Assembly (NCBI GenBank): GCA_030549495.1
Contig: JAUIRK010001029.1
Span: forward strand, 496,001 to 560,000
Direction: 5' to 3'
From: Nectonema munidae
Lineage: Eukaryota > Nematomorpha > Nectonematoida > Nectonematidae
Length of the DNA: 64,000 nt
The stretch's first letter is position 1. Each line of letters begins with the position of its first letter. The notes beneath the pieces are model-generated. The model was not told the origin of the DNA, ran no database searches, and worked only from the letters and a program-made list of their open reading frames with translations. The position numbers and the translations under genes were made by a program. This document shows positions 53,517 through 64,000 of the stretch, piece by piece.

Positions 53517-55193
53517 ATAGAGTTAATGTAATTTTCCAAAAAAATTTGTCTCCCTTTATAAAAATAGCCTGGGTAGGCCAGAACATAACACAAAACCAAA
53601 GTCAATAGAACAAAAGGCTCAATATCATTATTTGAGGCCCTAACATAACTTTAATTAGAAAGATTAAATAAACGTCAGCTAAAACAAATAACATTATATG
53701 GATAATATAGCTAATTTGGATATGACTTGCACAATAAAGAGAAAACAATAAGTTAAAAAGCTACCCGAACCAACTTTAGTACAAATTCATTTCATAGATA
53801 GTTCAAAAAACGCTAGCATATTTTTAGCTTCTGCACATTTTAAGGTCTGTTTCCCCTTCCTATTTTACCCAAAGTAATTTATTCTTCACTTCCCATATAG
53901 AGTGGTGAATACTATAGTAGAAATTAAATAAAAAATTAATTTTCAATTTAATTATTACTAATAAAAAATTTATTATTATTTATAAATATATTTGTGAAAA
54001 AATTTCAGCAGAAAATAAATTATTAAAAAGATAAATAAAGTTTTCATTAAAATTTTTTTTTGATAGTTTAATTTATTCAAATTTAAATGAGTAAAGGGTA
54101 TTTGCGTTATTCTAAGTGTATTATGTCTATTTGGGAGAAAAGACAAACATACTACACTTTTTTACGGACTCACAAAACATCGTCATAGACCTCAACCTTA
54201 AATACAACATTATAATACTTAATTCTAAAATCAGCCTTCGAAATAGAATTCTAATGATGCCCAGCTCACTCAAATATTCTCAGAAATAGCAACATAGACT
54301 AGCTCGCAAACCAATACCTTCAAACGCACCATACGCTTAATTCTTTTCTCCTTAAAAACTATATAACTCTAATCAAATTTAAAAGTTAACACTTCAGACA
54401 AAACTCATCCAATCCTCCCCTTCTTTTTTCTTTAAATAACTTAAATATCACAGAAATATTTTTTTAAATAACTCAAATAACACATTCTTGACATTTGATC
54501 TAAAATGAAATTATTTTCGCCGCGACTTTTATCAGATGACTGTCGACTGCCCTGTAACTCCTACTTCTACCTTATCAAAAAATCCCCAAGTAATCATTGT
54601 AGACTTAACTGCAACCAATACATGCGATTCTCTTTAACGCCCTAAACAATCTCATTATCTTGGTAGTTTTTAGAGTCAAACATGCAACTCAAACTCAATT
54701 TCTTCTTTCAACACATTAACTTAAAATTAAAAAAAATTTTTTTACACAAATAATTAAATAGGTTTAATTCCTTTTAGATATATAATATTCTAAAGGTACT
54801 TTATACCATTGTTCAATTCATCCTTTACATATCATCTCAAATACAAACCTTCCCTCCTGCTCTAACATCTTTAATAACTAACCTCAACTTCTCTCAAGTT
54901 AATCTCCACTCTTTATCTCTCCAATCTGGAAGTCAATCAATGTAATATTCTTAAAACTGCAACTTCGTAACTCTTGAAGCTTTTTGAAAGAATATGGAAA
55001 ACCCTGATATTGCTTAGATATATCTTCTTACCTACCTACCTGCATGGAGAAATTGTCGAACCATATGTATTTATTCATTATGTTTCACAAAGCAAAGATG
55101 CTAAACTTTTGTTAGATTAGAGAGGATTTCTTCATATTTATCCCCAGTGAGTGTAACTGGCAGGAGTTTAAATCCTTTTGACGCTCTGAATGA
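53517..55193. other. No gene; AT-rich then C-rich, G-poor tract
   Basis: Nothing coding is recognised. 54160-54970 is C-rich and G-poor on the plus strand, like 50221-50520. Both contain a caaaacat, cgtca and caacctta order, hinting that they may be parts or copies of one old repeat. Confidence 0.4.
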
Positions 55194-55201
55194 GCTGGGA
55201 C

Positions 55202-55491
55202 CAGTGCCCGCGTTACCTATATAATTTTGGGGCACCTGCCCCCCCCCCCCCTGTATAAATCTTTGCCCCCCCCCCTAAAATTTTTGGTTTTGCCCCATGC
55301 ACTTTTTATATAAATGCTGGTGTATGTGTATGTATAATATGAGATTTCTATAGGTTTTTATACAGAAGTACTTCATGCTTTTCAGCAAAGTAGTATAGGA
55401 TATAAAGTAATATAGGAAATAAATTTTTTGCAAATGTGTTCCTTTGCCCCATTTCAGCCCCTCTTGAAATTTTGCTTTATCGAGGGCACTG
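55202..55491. mobile_element. hAT MITE with 8-bp target duplication
   Basis: It begins CAGTGCCCGCG and ends cgagggcactg. Flanks gctgggac (55194-55201) and gcttggac (55492-55499) agree at 7 of 8. It has two C runs and repeated tttgcccc. No coding. Confidence 0.75.
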
Positions 55492-55719
55492 GCTTGGACA
55501 ATCACACTTCCCCTCCCTAAGATCGGTAAGTCAGCTATGTAGACTAATGAACTTACATCATTCTTTAAACGCTATTATGATCTTTGATAAAAAAAATTTA
55601 TATTTATTTAGATAGCTATTTGAACTGTAGGCATTCTTCAAATTTCTTGCAAAAAACAAGACTTAGATATCTTGTGAAATATTAAATATAATGAAATTAT
55701 TATTCATGAACATTTAACA

Positions 55720-57140
55720 TAGCATAACATAACATAATTTTATTAGCGGAGGGGGCAAAAAAAGCTTATAAAAATATTCGCATCATTTTTTATAGAAAAG
55801 AAAAAAAATTTAACCTTGATCAAACATTTTCTCTTTCAAAAAATTATCGAGCCTGTTCTTAAAAATATTTAAATACCGAGAATTAATAACGAAATCAGGC
55901 AAAGAATTCCAATCATTTATCATAGGTTGTGAAAAAAATCTTTTCAAAAATGACTTTTTGCAATAACTTTTTCTAAACTTGTAAGGAGGAAATCTTTGCA
56001 ATCTTTAGGAGAATTCTGGTAAAACTTATGAAATTATTCTCAAATTACAATTTGCAATATTGAATACAGTAATCTTATCATTTCTTTTGAATCTGTACAT
56101 CATCGAAGGCAAATTCAACCTTTTTAGTTTTTCTATATATTTCAAATGTTTCATTCCAAGAATCTTTTTGCTTATTGTTCTTTGGACTCTTTCAATGTTT
56201 GCAGCATCACAGGAATAAAAAGGTTAAGCAATGATGTTTCAATACTCTATAATCGGTCTAATAATTGTTTTATATAGAAGTGGAGCTATGTTGGCATTAA
56301 ACAAAGCAAAGCTTTTGAGCACTTTATGAAAAATTTGGAAAGCCTTTGACACGCTCATTGAGATATTTTTTCTAGAATTAAGATTAGTGTTGACAAATAC
56401 ACCAAGATCTTTCTGTACATCCATATTTTTCAGTTTATGTCTTCCAATGAAGAATGATTTATCATTTTGTAATCCAATTTTTACGTGGGTACACTTGTCT
56501 AGATTCAGTTTCATATCTACTACACCAATGAATGATGCTAATTATGTCACTATGCAAACTAACTTTACCAACAGAATTTGTCACGTTGTAAATTAGCAAG
56601 GGAACCAAACAGATCCTTGAGGCACACCACTTATAATTGGGGTTTCTTATGAATAACTCTCATTTACAACAATAATTTATTTTTTATCTTTAAAGAAATC
56701 GGCTAATAATGACAGAAAGTTTCCTTTTATGCCAAATAATTCTAGCTTATCAATCAAATATTTATGTGAAATGGAGTCAAAATCTTTGTTAAAATCAAGG
56801 TAATTCACATAAATTGTATCATTCAGCTCAAGTATATGAACCAAATCGTTTTAAAACTCTAATAGGTTCGTCATAGTAGATTTACCATTCATAAATCCAT
56901 GCTGATTCAAATTAAAAAAGTGTAGGCTTTCTATATAGCTCGCAATTTTCTCAGCTATAAACGACTCAAAAACCTTATAGAGATTTGGGTTGAGGCCTAT
57001 AGGTCTATAATTGTGACAAAATTTACTATCTCCGGTTTTTAGTACAGGTATGACTAAAGCTGTTTTCAAATCTAAAAATTTTTCCTCTATAAAACATACA
57101 CTAAGCCTTCTCAAGAACCCAACTTCGGAACCACTGTGTT
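55720..57140 (-). pseudogene. Non-LTR retrotransposon (CR1/Jockey-type LINE), 3' part
   Basis: Minus-strand translation gives reverse transcriptase blocks: TALVIPVLKTGDS, NYRPIGLNPNLYKVFE, NLNQHGFMNGKSTMTNLLEF, ISGVPQGSV, LDKCTHVKIG, KDLGVFVN and APLLYKTIIRPIIEY. The C-terminal signature FFSQPMINDWNSLPDFV and FKNRLDNFLKEK follows, ending at about 55810. The polymerase YADD region is missing between 56.5 and 56.6 kb, and stops and frameshifts occur throughout. The 3' end carries a short tatgttatg-type repeat (about 55715-55735), as in LINEs that end in simple repeats. ORF1 and the endonuclease are absent. The exact clade is not determined. Confidence 0.87.
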
Positions 57141-58028
57141 GATACGTGTGTATATTATTTAGGATATCTATGTAAATAAAACTTTAGACTTTAACTACAG
57201 TCATAAATTTAATTTATATATTTTTGTGATTTGTTTTATTCTAAAGCCCATAATGATAGAATGGCGAATTATTAGTTAACTAACAATTGGTTTATATTTA
57301 AGATTAAGGATTTTTTTATGAGTAAGACTATTTTTTTAAATTTTAAACTAATTTTACTTTTCTTATTTTTATTTTTTCTCATGAATTTCCATATTTCTCA
57401 ATGGACCTATTAATGATAATAGTTTAAACCATTGAGGACCAGTGTAGAAATAAATGATATTCGTCTGCTATAAGTATACACGATTAGATTGAAGAAGAAA
57501 ACAGATTAATGGTCTTCAAAATTTCCTTAAGCGGTTAATATATATTTGTCCTGTAATTTTTATAGAAGTAGCTAGTTTATTTCTAAAAAACGCAAAATTA
57601 ATAAAAATGCATATTTACCCTTTTAATTTATCAAAAAAGTATTCTTTTATTAATTGAACTATAAAATATTAAATTAGATATTTTGTTTAAAAAATAGAAA
57701 TATTTACTCAAACTATATTCGGCTAAATATAAAATCTCTGTCAATAAAAGCAAAAAATCGTGCTATTTAGGTACTTTTTACTCAAAATGGTAACAATGAT
57801 GATTATGTCTTATGTTCACAGTCTTCTCATTGATGTTTTGATTGAATATGTTATATAATAATCATTATAAACAGTTCTTACTTTATCCTGAGTTCAATGT
57901 TTAAAAGTTGGTATTTGTTTCAGAAATTACTCTCTTACCAATCGAAATCACACATACAATAAAAATACAAAATATTTTATTATTCATAAATGTGAAATTT
58001 CATCTGATTGGAGCCGCTTTCATCTTTT
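57141..58028. other. No gene; contains one TTAA MITE
   Basis: AT-rich sequence without a supported open frame. Only the MITE at 57424-57538 is recognised. Confidence 0.5.
57424..57538. mobile_element. Second TTAA MITE type, copy 4
   Basis: TTAA at 57424-57427 and 57535-57538. Left accattgaggaccagtgta is the inverted form of the right end of 43381-43500; the right end is ccttaagcggttaa. The inner gatattcgtctgct carries the shared cagacga motif inverted. Confidence 0.65.
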
Positions 58029-60584
58029 TTAACCCTATCAGTGACGGGGGGGGGGGCTATTTTACCCCCTCTCAACTAAAACTTTTCTTGTACAAAATTG
58101 ACTTCACATTTTGCTACTATACTTTGTGACATCTCCTAAAATTGATAGCTGCATCTTTTTATAATATTTCATGGCAGTTTAATGACCTTATCATGCCTAA
58201 ATCTGTCAATCAAAATCAAAAGTTAAACTTTTTCCGAAAAATTCTGACAGTATCTCTAGTAAGCTTATAACTTTGGTTCTATATTATATACTCGTTTGAA
58301 AATTTATAAATATATACAGTTTTGAACACAACACTTTATAGTTTAAATTTTATCAAAATCATGGTTACTTTTTTGGAAATGTCAATCAAAATTTTGAAGG
58401 ATGAGAAATATATCTAATAAAATATACCTTCAAATTTTACATGAAATATATTTTTTATATCAAATCGGGCATGTTGATTTCATTTTTGGACTTATTTTTG
58501 GAATTTAGAAATTGAAAATACTCAGTGTGTAACAAACCTGCGGTTTACTTCTAAAATCTGTCTGAAAAGATTCATTAAAATTTTACATGGAATATACACG
58601 TTATTATAACAAATTAACAATCGCAATTCTTTTTCCATTTAGAATTTGAAAATGCTAATCAATGTGAAACAAATTTGCGGTTTATTTCTAAAATCTGTCT
58701 TTTCAAATTTTACATGAAATATACACATTTTCATATCAAATTAACAATCGCAATTTCATTTATAATTTCTTTTTGCATTTAGAATTTGAAAATGCTAATC
58801 AATGTGAAACAAATTTTGCGGTTTATTTTTAAAATCTGTCTCCGAGAACATTAATTAAAATTTTACATGAAATATACACGCTTTTATAACAAATCAACAA
58901 TGCCAATTTCATTTATGTATTGTTTTTGCATTTAGAATTTGAAAATACTTGTAGGGGTGAATCAAATTTGGAAATCAGGTGTTTTACACATATGTACGCA
59001 TTTTCAAGTAGGCCGAATATCTATATATGTAATTTATTTTGTCACAGAACAAATAGAATTATAAGTAGGCAAAACAAAATTGAATAAAAAGAAAATATAA
59101 CTGAAAATGATATTGAACTAAAAACGGGATTTTATACCGAATTCAATGAGGTGATTTTTTTAATGAAATTAATTAAATACAAAAGAAGGACTCTGTAGAC
59201 GCATGTTTTGATGCGCATCATTTTATTTGAAGGAGAAAGATAGTTGGTTTATACCATTCACTCTACAATATCTCGAAATAAGCTGAATCGGTCAATTTAA
59301 ATAAGTTTCGTGTTTGACCATTTGGAGAAAGTTTTATACGTATAATCAAACAATATACACATGAACGAAGATGATAAAGTTGAAACATAATTTATTTATA
59401 ATTAAAATTTGATCGTTTTTTTATATCTAATCATTTGGTTGTCGTATCGTTTCCCTAAAATAAAAAATACTTTCACCTCAACATGAGTTTTCTGCATAAA
59501 ATTTGCTATTTTATTTAATAATTGCTGGCAGTATTTAAAAACAAGTGAATGATCTTTATTAACTGTCAAGGATAATAAAAATAGTTAAAAAAAGAGAAAA
59601 ACTTTATTCTCAATATACGAATTTTTTACCTTGGCAAAATTGGGGGCATTTTCTGATGAAGAAGGAGCCTACTTTATATATACAAATGTGAGAAAGTTTT
59701 AGAAGTTAAAACTTCATTCCTCCGAAATAGAAACTTACCAAATTTTGCATATCTGTATGCACATATAAATAGAATATTCAAAGTTTGAAAAAATTATATA
59801 TAATATTTAAAAAACATGATGTAATCATGCAAACTTCATTTGAAATATAATTCAAAACATAATTTTCATTCTATAGTCTAAAAATGAAAAAAAAAATTTT
59901 TTCAACATAAATATATGAATCAATTTTATAGTATAATGATGAGTATCAAAATTAATGTTCGTGCCTCATTAGAAATTTTGATACTGAAAAAATTTGTTTT
60001 ATTATAGATTCCAAATAAAATCTAAACTTCAAAGAGAAATAAATTCATTTGTGAAACTAAAAATATGAATATAGTCTTTAGAGAATATCATGAAAATAAA
60101 TCGTTCAAAAATCAGCACAATATATCTGACCGCAAACATACCATGATTTTAAAAAAGTCACAAATTAATCAAAAATGTTAAAAAAACTTTTTATAACTAC
60201 TTAAATAAAGAGTTAATTTTTTCATTTGGGCTGTCATATGTCAATCAATTTTTTGACAAGGTTTGGTTAATTTTTTAAAAAAATAAACGTGACCATCGTG
60301 TTCAGCACACTTGAAAATGGGTATATATGTTTAAAAAACTTTGTATACCCATTTAAACTAAAAGTTTCTTTTTTTAGTTGAGTTGTCAAATATCAATCAA
60401 TTTTTGACAAGTTTGATTGATTTTTATAAAAAATAAATGTCACGATCAGATTCGCAATCAATCATTTATTAGGTTCACGCCAAAATTTTGTAAAAATTTG
60501 CAATCATTCAAGAAAAACCGAGGGGAGGCTAAAATAGCCCCCGTCACTGAGGAAATGAAAATAGGCTGTCACTAATAGGGTTAA
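58029..60584. mobile_element. 2.56-kb non-coding TTAA-flanked element with internal arrays
   Basis: TTAA at 58029-58032 and 60581-60584. The left end CCCTATCAGTGACGGGGG and the right end (reverse complement CCCTATTAGTGACAGCC) are inverted repeats. A second internal cccccgtcactga lies about 40 bp from the right end. Between them is no recognisable protein. From about 58506, units of 135-155 bp beginning tagaatttgaaaatgctaat recur at 58641, about 58778 and 58933. At 60170-60440 two units of the repeat seen inside Tigger occur (gtcaatcaattttttgaca). TTAA and terminal CCC suggest piggyBac-type mobilisation, but no transposase is present. Confidence 0.75.
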
Positions 60585-60586
60585 GA

Positions 60587-61500
60587 CAGGGTCAGACAAC
60601 CATTTTTAGAGTGAGGGCCAAATGAGATTTTGGTAGCAGGCTGCAAGTATGAGTAACAAACAAAACATCCTAGAGTGGATATTTTAAAAAGCATGTATTA
60701 TATGTATAATATATATATTTTCGGAATGTAGTGATTCTGTTAGCAAAGCCAATCGAGCTAGCCATCACGCGTCGGAAGGTTTATCTATTAAAAAAGCTAG
60801 GGGTCTCCTGCTGGAGATCTCACACGGAGTAGCATTGCTTCATGACTCTGCCTCAGCTCTTGTAATGAATTTCATATCGTTTATCAGTACCTAGAACTGG
60901 CATTGGTTGATTCTGCTAGTCGACGACCTTCACTACGACCGACATGGCATCAGCGAGTTTTCTAGATCTGACACAAAGGGATTTCTCGTGGATGATGCAG
61001 TGCACATTGTGGATGGGCTGAGTGTTCGACAGCCTTAAAACTAGTAGTGAAACCACGCCTCTTTCCTCTGTCATTTCTGACGCACGGTCAGTTGTTACGC
61101 ACACAAGAGGCGAGAGGTCCAAAGAGTGCTGCTACACATACTTAAGCACAGCTTCAAAGATGTCTTGCCCAGTTGTTGTTCCACGCAGCGCGACAAACTA
61201 GGGAAATTCCTCACAGACCTAGAGATCAGCAGTGATCTGGCGAATGAAAACTGCCAACTAGGCTGTTAGTGGTGTTGATGCTCTCCGTTAAAGCAAGGAA
61301 CAAGAAGACGAGAGTTTAGAAGCGAATCTTTAGTCAGTCATGCACGTTTTCTGACATTTCGAGACGACAAAAACAGTGCGAGATTGTCACCCTCAGTAGT
61401 CCTTTTCTGGGAAAACAAAGTTGTTTTCTGCAGGTTTCCTGACAGTCTAACAATGGCTTCATTCCTTTCAGTTGAAAATATCGTCACAAAATTTGATGAT
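60587..61500 (-). pseudogene. GTF2IRD2-like hAT transposase relic
   Basis: A hAT-like end cagggtcagacaacc begins at 60587, 2 bp after the TTAA element. On the minus strand 60916-61122 encodes LSPLVCVTTDRASEMTEERG, then HNVHCIIHEKSLC and ADAMSVVVKVVD, preceded by GTTTGQDIFEAVLKYV (about 61140-61185). This order is diagnostic of the hAT family domesticated in vertebrates as GTF2IRD2. Stops and frame changes break it; the second end was not found. Confidence 0.8.
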
Positions 61501-62156
61501 TGGTGTTGTTGTTGTAGTTAGCTCCTTGATTACACTATCTCATTATCAGTTTTATTATCAGTCATTATCAGTTCATTATAGAGAAAAAAAGGTTAAATTT
61601 CCTATTATGAGCTGAGGGAGTATTATTACTACTACGAGTAAATACATCTCAGGGAAAAGTATAGAATTTTGTTACACTTTCGTAGCAGCAACGATGAGTA
61701 AGTGTATTTTCAGCCAACTTACATAAAAGTAAGTGCCGCTGACTTTGTATGTAGGCTTTCATGATAGGTGTTCTGTCTCCTAATGGTGACTTACGTGGTA
61801 CTCTTTAATCACAGCAACAGTCTTCAAGTATATGAGGAACTGGGCATGTCTAAAACGCTCGATGAAAAAGTACTTTACTATTCAGTATTGATATCTCGAC
61901 GCTTTAAGTTTTTAGCTGAAGTTTTGCGCGCCAGATTGCCTTCTTAATATCGAGCAGCGCTATGGTTTCTACCTTAAGACATCGCGTGTCCAGTATGGCT
62001 CTTCAGCTGGACGTTGCCGACTGTTGATTTCAAGAACAGGATACTACAGTAACGCGATAATTGGAAGTGTACTAATAGAGTTACAATAACGTACGATTGC
62101 TGCTATATTGGTTGACTTGTCTAAATCTTGATCGTATGTTTTTTTCATTTGCAGGG
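61501..62156. other. No gene recognised between two hAT relics
   Basis: Mixed sequence, less AT-rich than average and probably decayed transposon. I found no conserved block in either strand. Confidence 0.4.
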
Positions 62157-62653
62157 CTAATCTAAATAAACACTCTCTAGCCCTAGTACACTCGATTTTC
62201 TAAAACAATTCTGTTTTTTGTATCGACATATACTCAGTACTGATGCCATTAAAACAGCATTGGCAAAAAGGTCTTTTTCTCTTTTCTTCATCGATTTAGC
62301 TATGCCATCTGCTAATCTTGTTTTTTTTTTCGAAAGATTGAAGGACAATTTTTTCTACTCATATAAAAATTCTCCTGTCAAATCTTTATACTGCAATTTT
62401 TTGTCACAACATACGGTAAAAAGATAACAGACTCAAGTTCTTCAGCTTTCTTCCATTGATGGTCTAAGAGGGAGACTAAAGGGTTACCAATATCCTTAAT
62501 CACATTTTTAACTTCGACAAGCCGTTTCACCATCAGATATGTACTAGCCCAGCCCGTCGTTTGATCTATAATCATTACTTTTCCAGTCCTTCTAATTATG
62601 CTTTCAATTTTTGGAGTTTTGGCTGCTATCACATTTTTACGCAATGTGCTCAC
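62157..62653 (-). pseudogene. Second hAT transposase relic (Ac/ZBED-like)
   Basis: Frame 62653-62378 (-) reads GWASTYLMVKRLVEVKNVIK, then HQWKKAEELESVIFLPYVVT, the hAT 'RWNSTYLM' region. Frame 62348-62157 continues LSKKKTRLADGIAKSMKKRE and LFANAVLMASV, the 'SM..RE..L..N...AAVYLDPRY' block. The typical RWNS is changed to GWAS and a frame break separates the halves. It differs in family from the relic at 60587-61500, so it is a separate insertion. Confidence 0.8.
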
Positions 62654-63268
62654 CAGATTTTACAATACTTATTGGTTTTTTTTATATTGAAATCATTCAA
62701 AACCCCCTCAATAAAGTTTTTGAGAAATTTATTCTAATTACTTCCTTGAGTGTCTTTCACAGCCAAAGTTCTTGTGACCATATTTTCGTTATTATGACAA
62801 AATCTCATATTAACAGCAAAATAGTTTACTCTATATTCTTAGACTCTCGCTAAGAATTTTTTTCCAAAAAAGTCACTCTTTATCACTAGGTTTGCTACAT
62901 TTTGTAACATTTGAAAACTTTAATTTTTTCAAGTCAAGAAATTTTTTTCAATAGTTATTTGGGAATGAATATTTTGATTATCTATTCAGTTAAAAGCAAG
63001 AATACTCTATTTTCTTAATATTTGAGCAGAGATATTTTTTATAATGTTCGATTGTTAAATTTTATAAGTAACTCTACATAATCAAATCACTTTTTTTAAG
63101 AAAATTTTTTGATTATTATAGTAAAAATATAATATCGAAACAAAATGTTTCAGTTGTTAAAAATGTACTTGATCTATTTATGACAGCTGTCAGAATTTTA
63201 TTTGTAGACAGAAATATTCAAAAAAACGCAATGATTTTCTTTTCTCGTATACTTTGATTTATGTTAGT
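62654..63268. other. No gene recognised
   Basis: AT-rich; nothing supportable on either strand. Confidence 0.5.
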
Positions 63269-63583
63269 TTGGTCCTCGGACATTTCGCCCTATTATTTTC
63301 ATAAGACAGTTCGTCCCATGGACAATTCGCCCCATTATTTTCATAAGACAGTTCGTCCCATGGACAATTCGCCCCATTATTTTCATAAGACATTTTGTCT
63401 CATGGACAATTCTAAAAAATTAAGAGATAAATTGATTAATTTGAAATAATTTAATAGAGATAAAATAAACAAGAATATAAATTTTTTTAATAATTTTACA
63501 GATATAATAAGCAAAGATGGATGAAACAATTCCATTTTGTCAGGGGGCAAATTGTCTATGGGGCGAAATGTCTGTCGACCCTT
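63269..63583. mobile_element. Inverted-repeat element carrying a 42-bp minisatellite
   Basis: The left end ggtcctcggacatttcgccc and the right end ggggcgaaatgtctgtcgac form an inverted repeat. Inside, a 42-bp unit starts at 63301, 63343 and 63385 (partial), containing ataagacagttcgtcccatg. The unit is a multiple of three, so a short frame reads HKTVRPMDNSPHYF repeatedly, which is a by-product and not a gene. Confidence 0.7.
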
Positions 63584-63804
63584 ATTTAAATAATTTTTTA
63601 TTTATAAGGGCTGCTACTTAAACGTTGGCTTTTGCTGCTTATAAAAACTTGAAAATATCAAATAAACTCTAATTTTTTATGCCTCCTATTATTTTGAAAT
63701 TATTCTGAGAACAGACGATTCCATTTTAAAATAGTGAAAATTGCTTATTTAGTCTCCTTTCTCTCTCATGTTAATTATGTAGCAAATTTTTCAATTTTGA
63801 GTAA

Positions 63805-63953
63805 AAGGTAAGGTGCAGCGGATGTATTTTCATTGACCAGGCACTGATGTACCGCTTATGTCAAACTATGAACAAATTCGTATCAATGAGGAATCGAATC
63901 CACAGGCTTCCGTGCTATGTCCATCATCTCAACCAACCTGCCATGCCACCCAT
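63805..63953 (-). mobile_element. tRNA-derived SINE, copy 3
   Basis: The minus strand starts gggtggcatggcaggttgg (A-box-like). It has GATTCGATTCC (63890-63900, B-box-like) and then the body catagtttgacataagcggt followed by ggtcaatgaaaatacatcc. The body aligns closely with 26582-26730. The head looks tRNA-like, but the acceptor stem cannot pair. Confidence 0.7.
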
Positions 63954-64000
63954 AGAGTATGCTGTAGGGGATACGTCAAATTAGTTTTCAAAAAACTTAA

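Noticed and set aside
60587-62653. One large hAT element covering both transposase relics
   Set aside because: The two relics belong to different hAT families and each supplies overlapping core regions, so they are separate insertions.
63301-63413. Regular 42-bp repeats as a possible CRISPR-like array
   Set aside because: The units are contiguous with no unique spacers, sit inside an inverted-repeat element, and the genome is eukaryotic.

Overview
The window is AT-rich invertebrate nuclear DNA. Two host genes with spliceosomal introns (51 bp to 12 kb) are embedded in dense DNA-transposon debris. Gene family content is metazoan. The transposon mix (piggyBac, ZBED5-like hAT, Merlin, Tigger, a tRNA-derived SINE and a CR1/Jockey-type LINE) would fit an arthropod such as a copepod, but that assignment is inference and weak. 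I see no bacterial-style operons, rRNA genes, CRISPR arrays or LTR elements.

Layout. 1-793: decayed piggyBac transposase and its terminal end. 1226-2563: two short hAT-type elements with 8-bp target duplications. 2719-4641 (+): C-terminal half of a WDR37-like WD40 gene in four exons. 4895-47386 (-): one MYST-family histone acetyltransferase gene, KAT6 (MOZ/MORF/enok type). I rebuilt it as 22 exons whose splice phases all agree and which sum to 5910 nt (1969 codons plus stop). In transcript order it encodes a winged-helix/H15-like segment (47.1-47.4 kb), tandem PHD fingers (31.4-34.8 kb), the MYST catalytic domain (23.1-28.4 kb), basic and acidic linkers (9.3-21.6 kb), a tandemly duplicated run of small acidic exons (6.8-7.9 kb) and a long Ser/Asn/Thr-rich terminal exon (4.9-6.7 kb). 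WDR37 and KAT6 converge tail to tail, with stop codons about 250 bp apart and possibly overlapping 3' ends.

The KAT6 introns hold most of the mobile DNA. There are at least five more copies (six in all) of a roughly 135-bp TTAA-flanked MITE, mostly in introns 1 and 2. Also present are related TTAA MITEs, hAT MITEs with perfect target duplications, a ZBED5-like hAT transposase relic, a Merlin relic, a Tigger-type MITE, a 270-bp foldback element and copies of a tRNA-derived SINE. From 47.4 to 64 kb I find no host gene. That region has a Tigger transposase interrupted by a TTAA-flanked insertion, a LINE remnant, a 2.56-kb non-coding TTAA-flanked element with internal tandem arrays, two further hAT transposase relics, an inverted-repeat element carrying a 42-bp minisatellite, and another SINE.

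Most notable: (i) exon-intron units duplicated in tandem inside the KAT6 acidic region, with one copy in which exonic sequence seems to have become intron; (ii) shared terminal sequence between the piggyBac relic at the left edge and the MITEs scattered through KAT6; (iii) an uninterrupted paralogous copy at 27.3 kb that proves the boundaries of the hAT element at 13.9-14.7 kb; (iv) a large non-coding TTAA element whose relative has landed inside Tigger.
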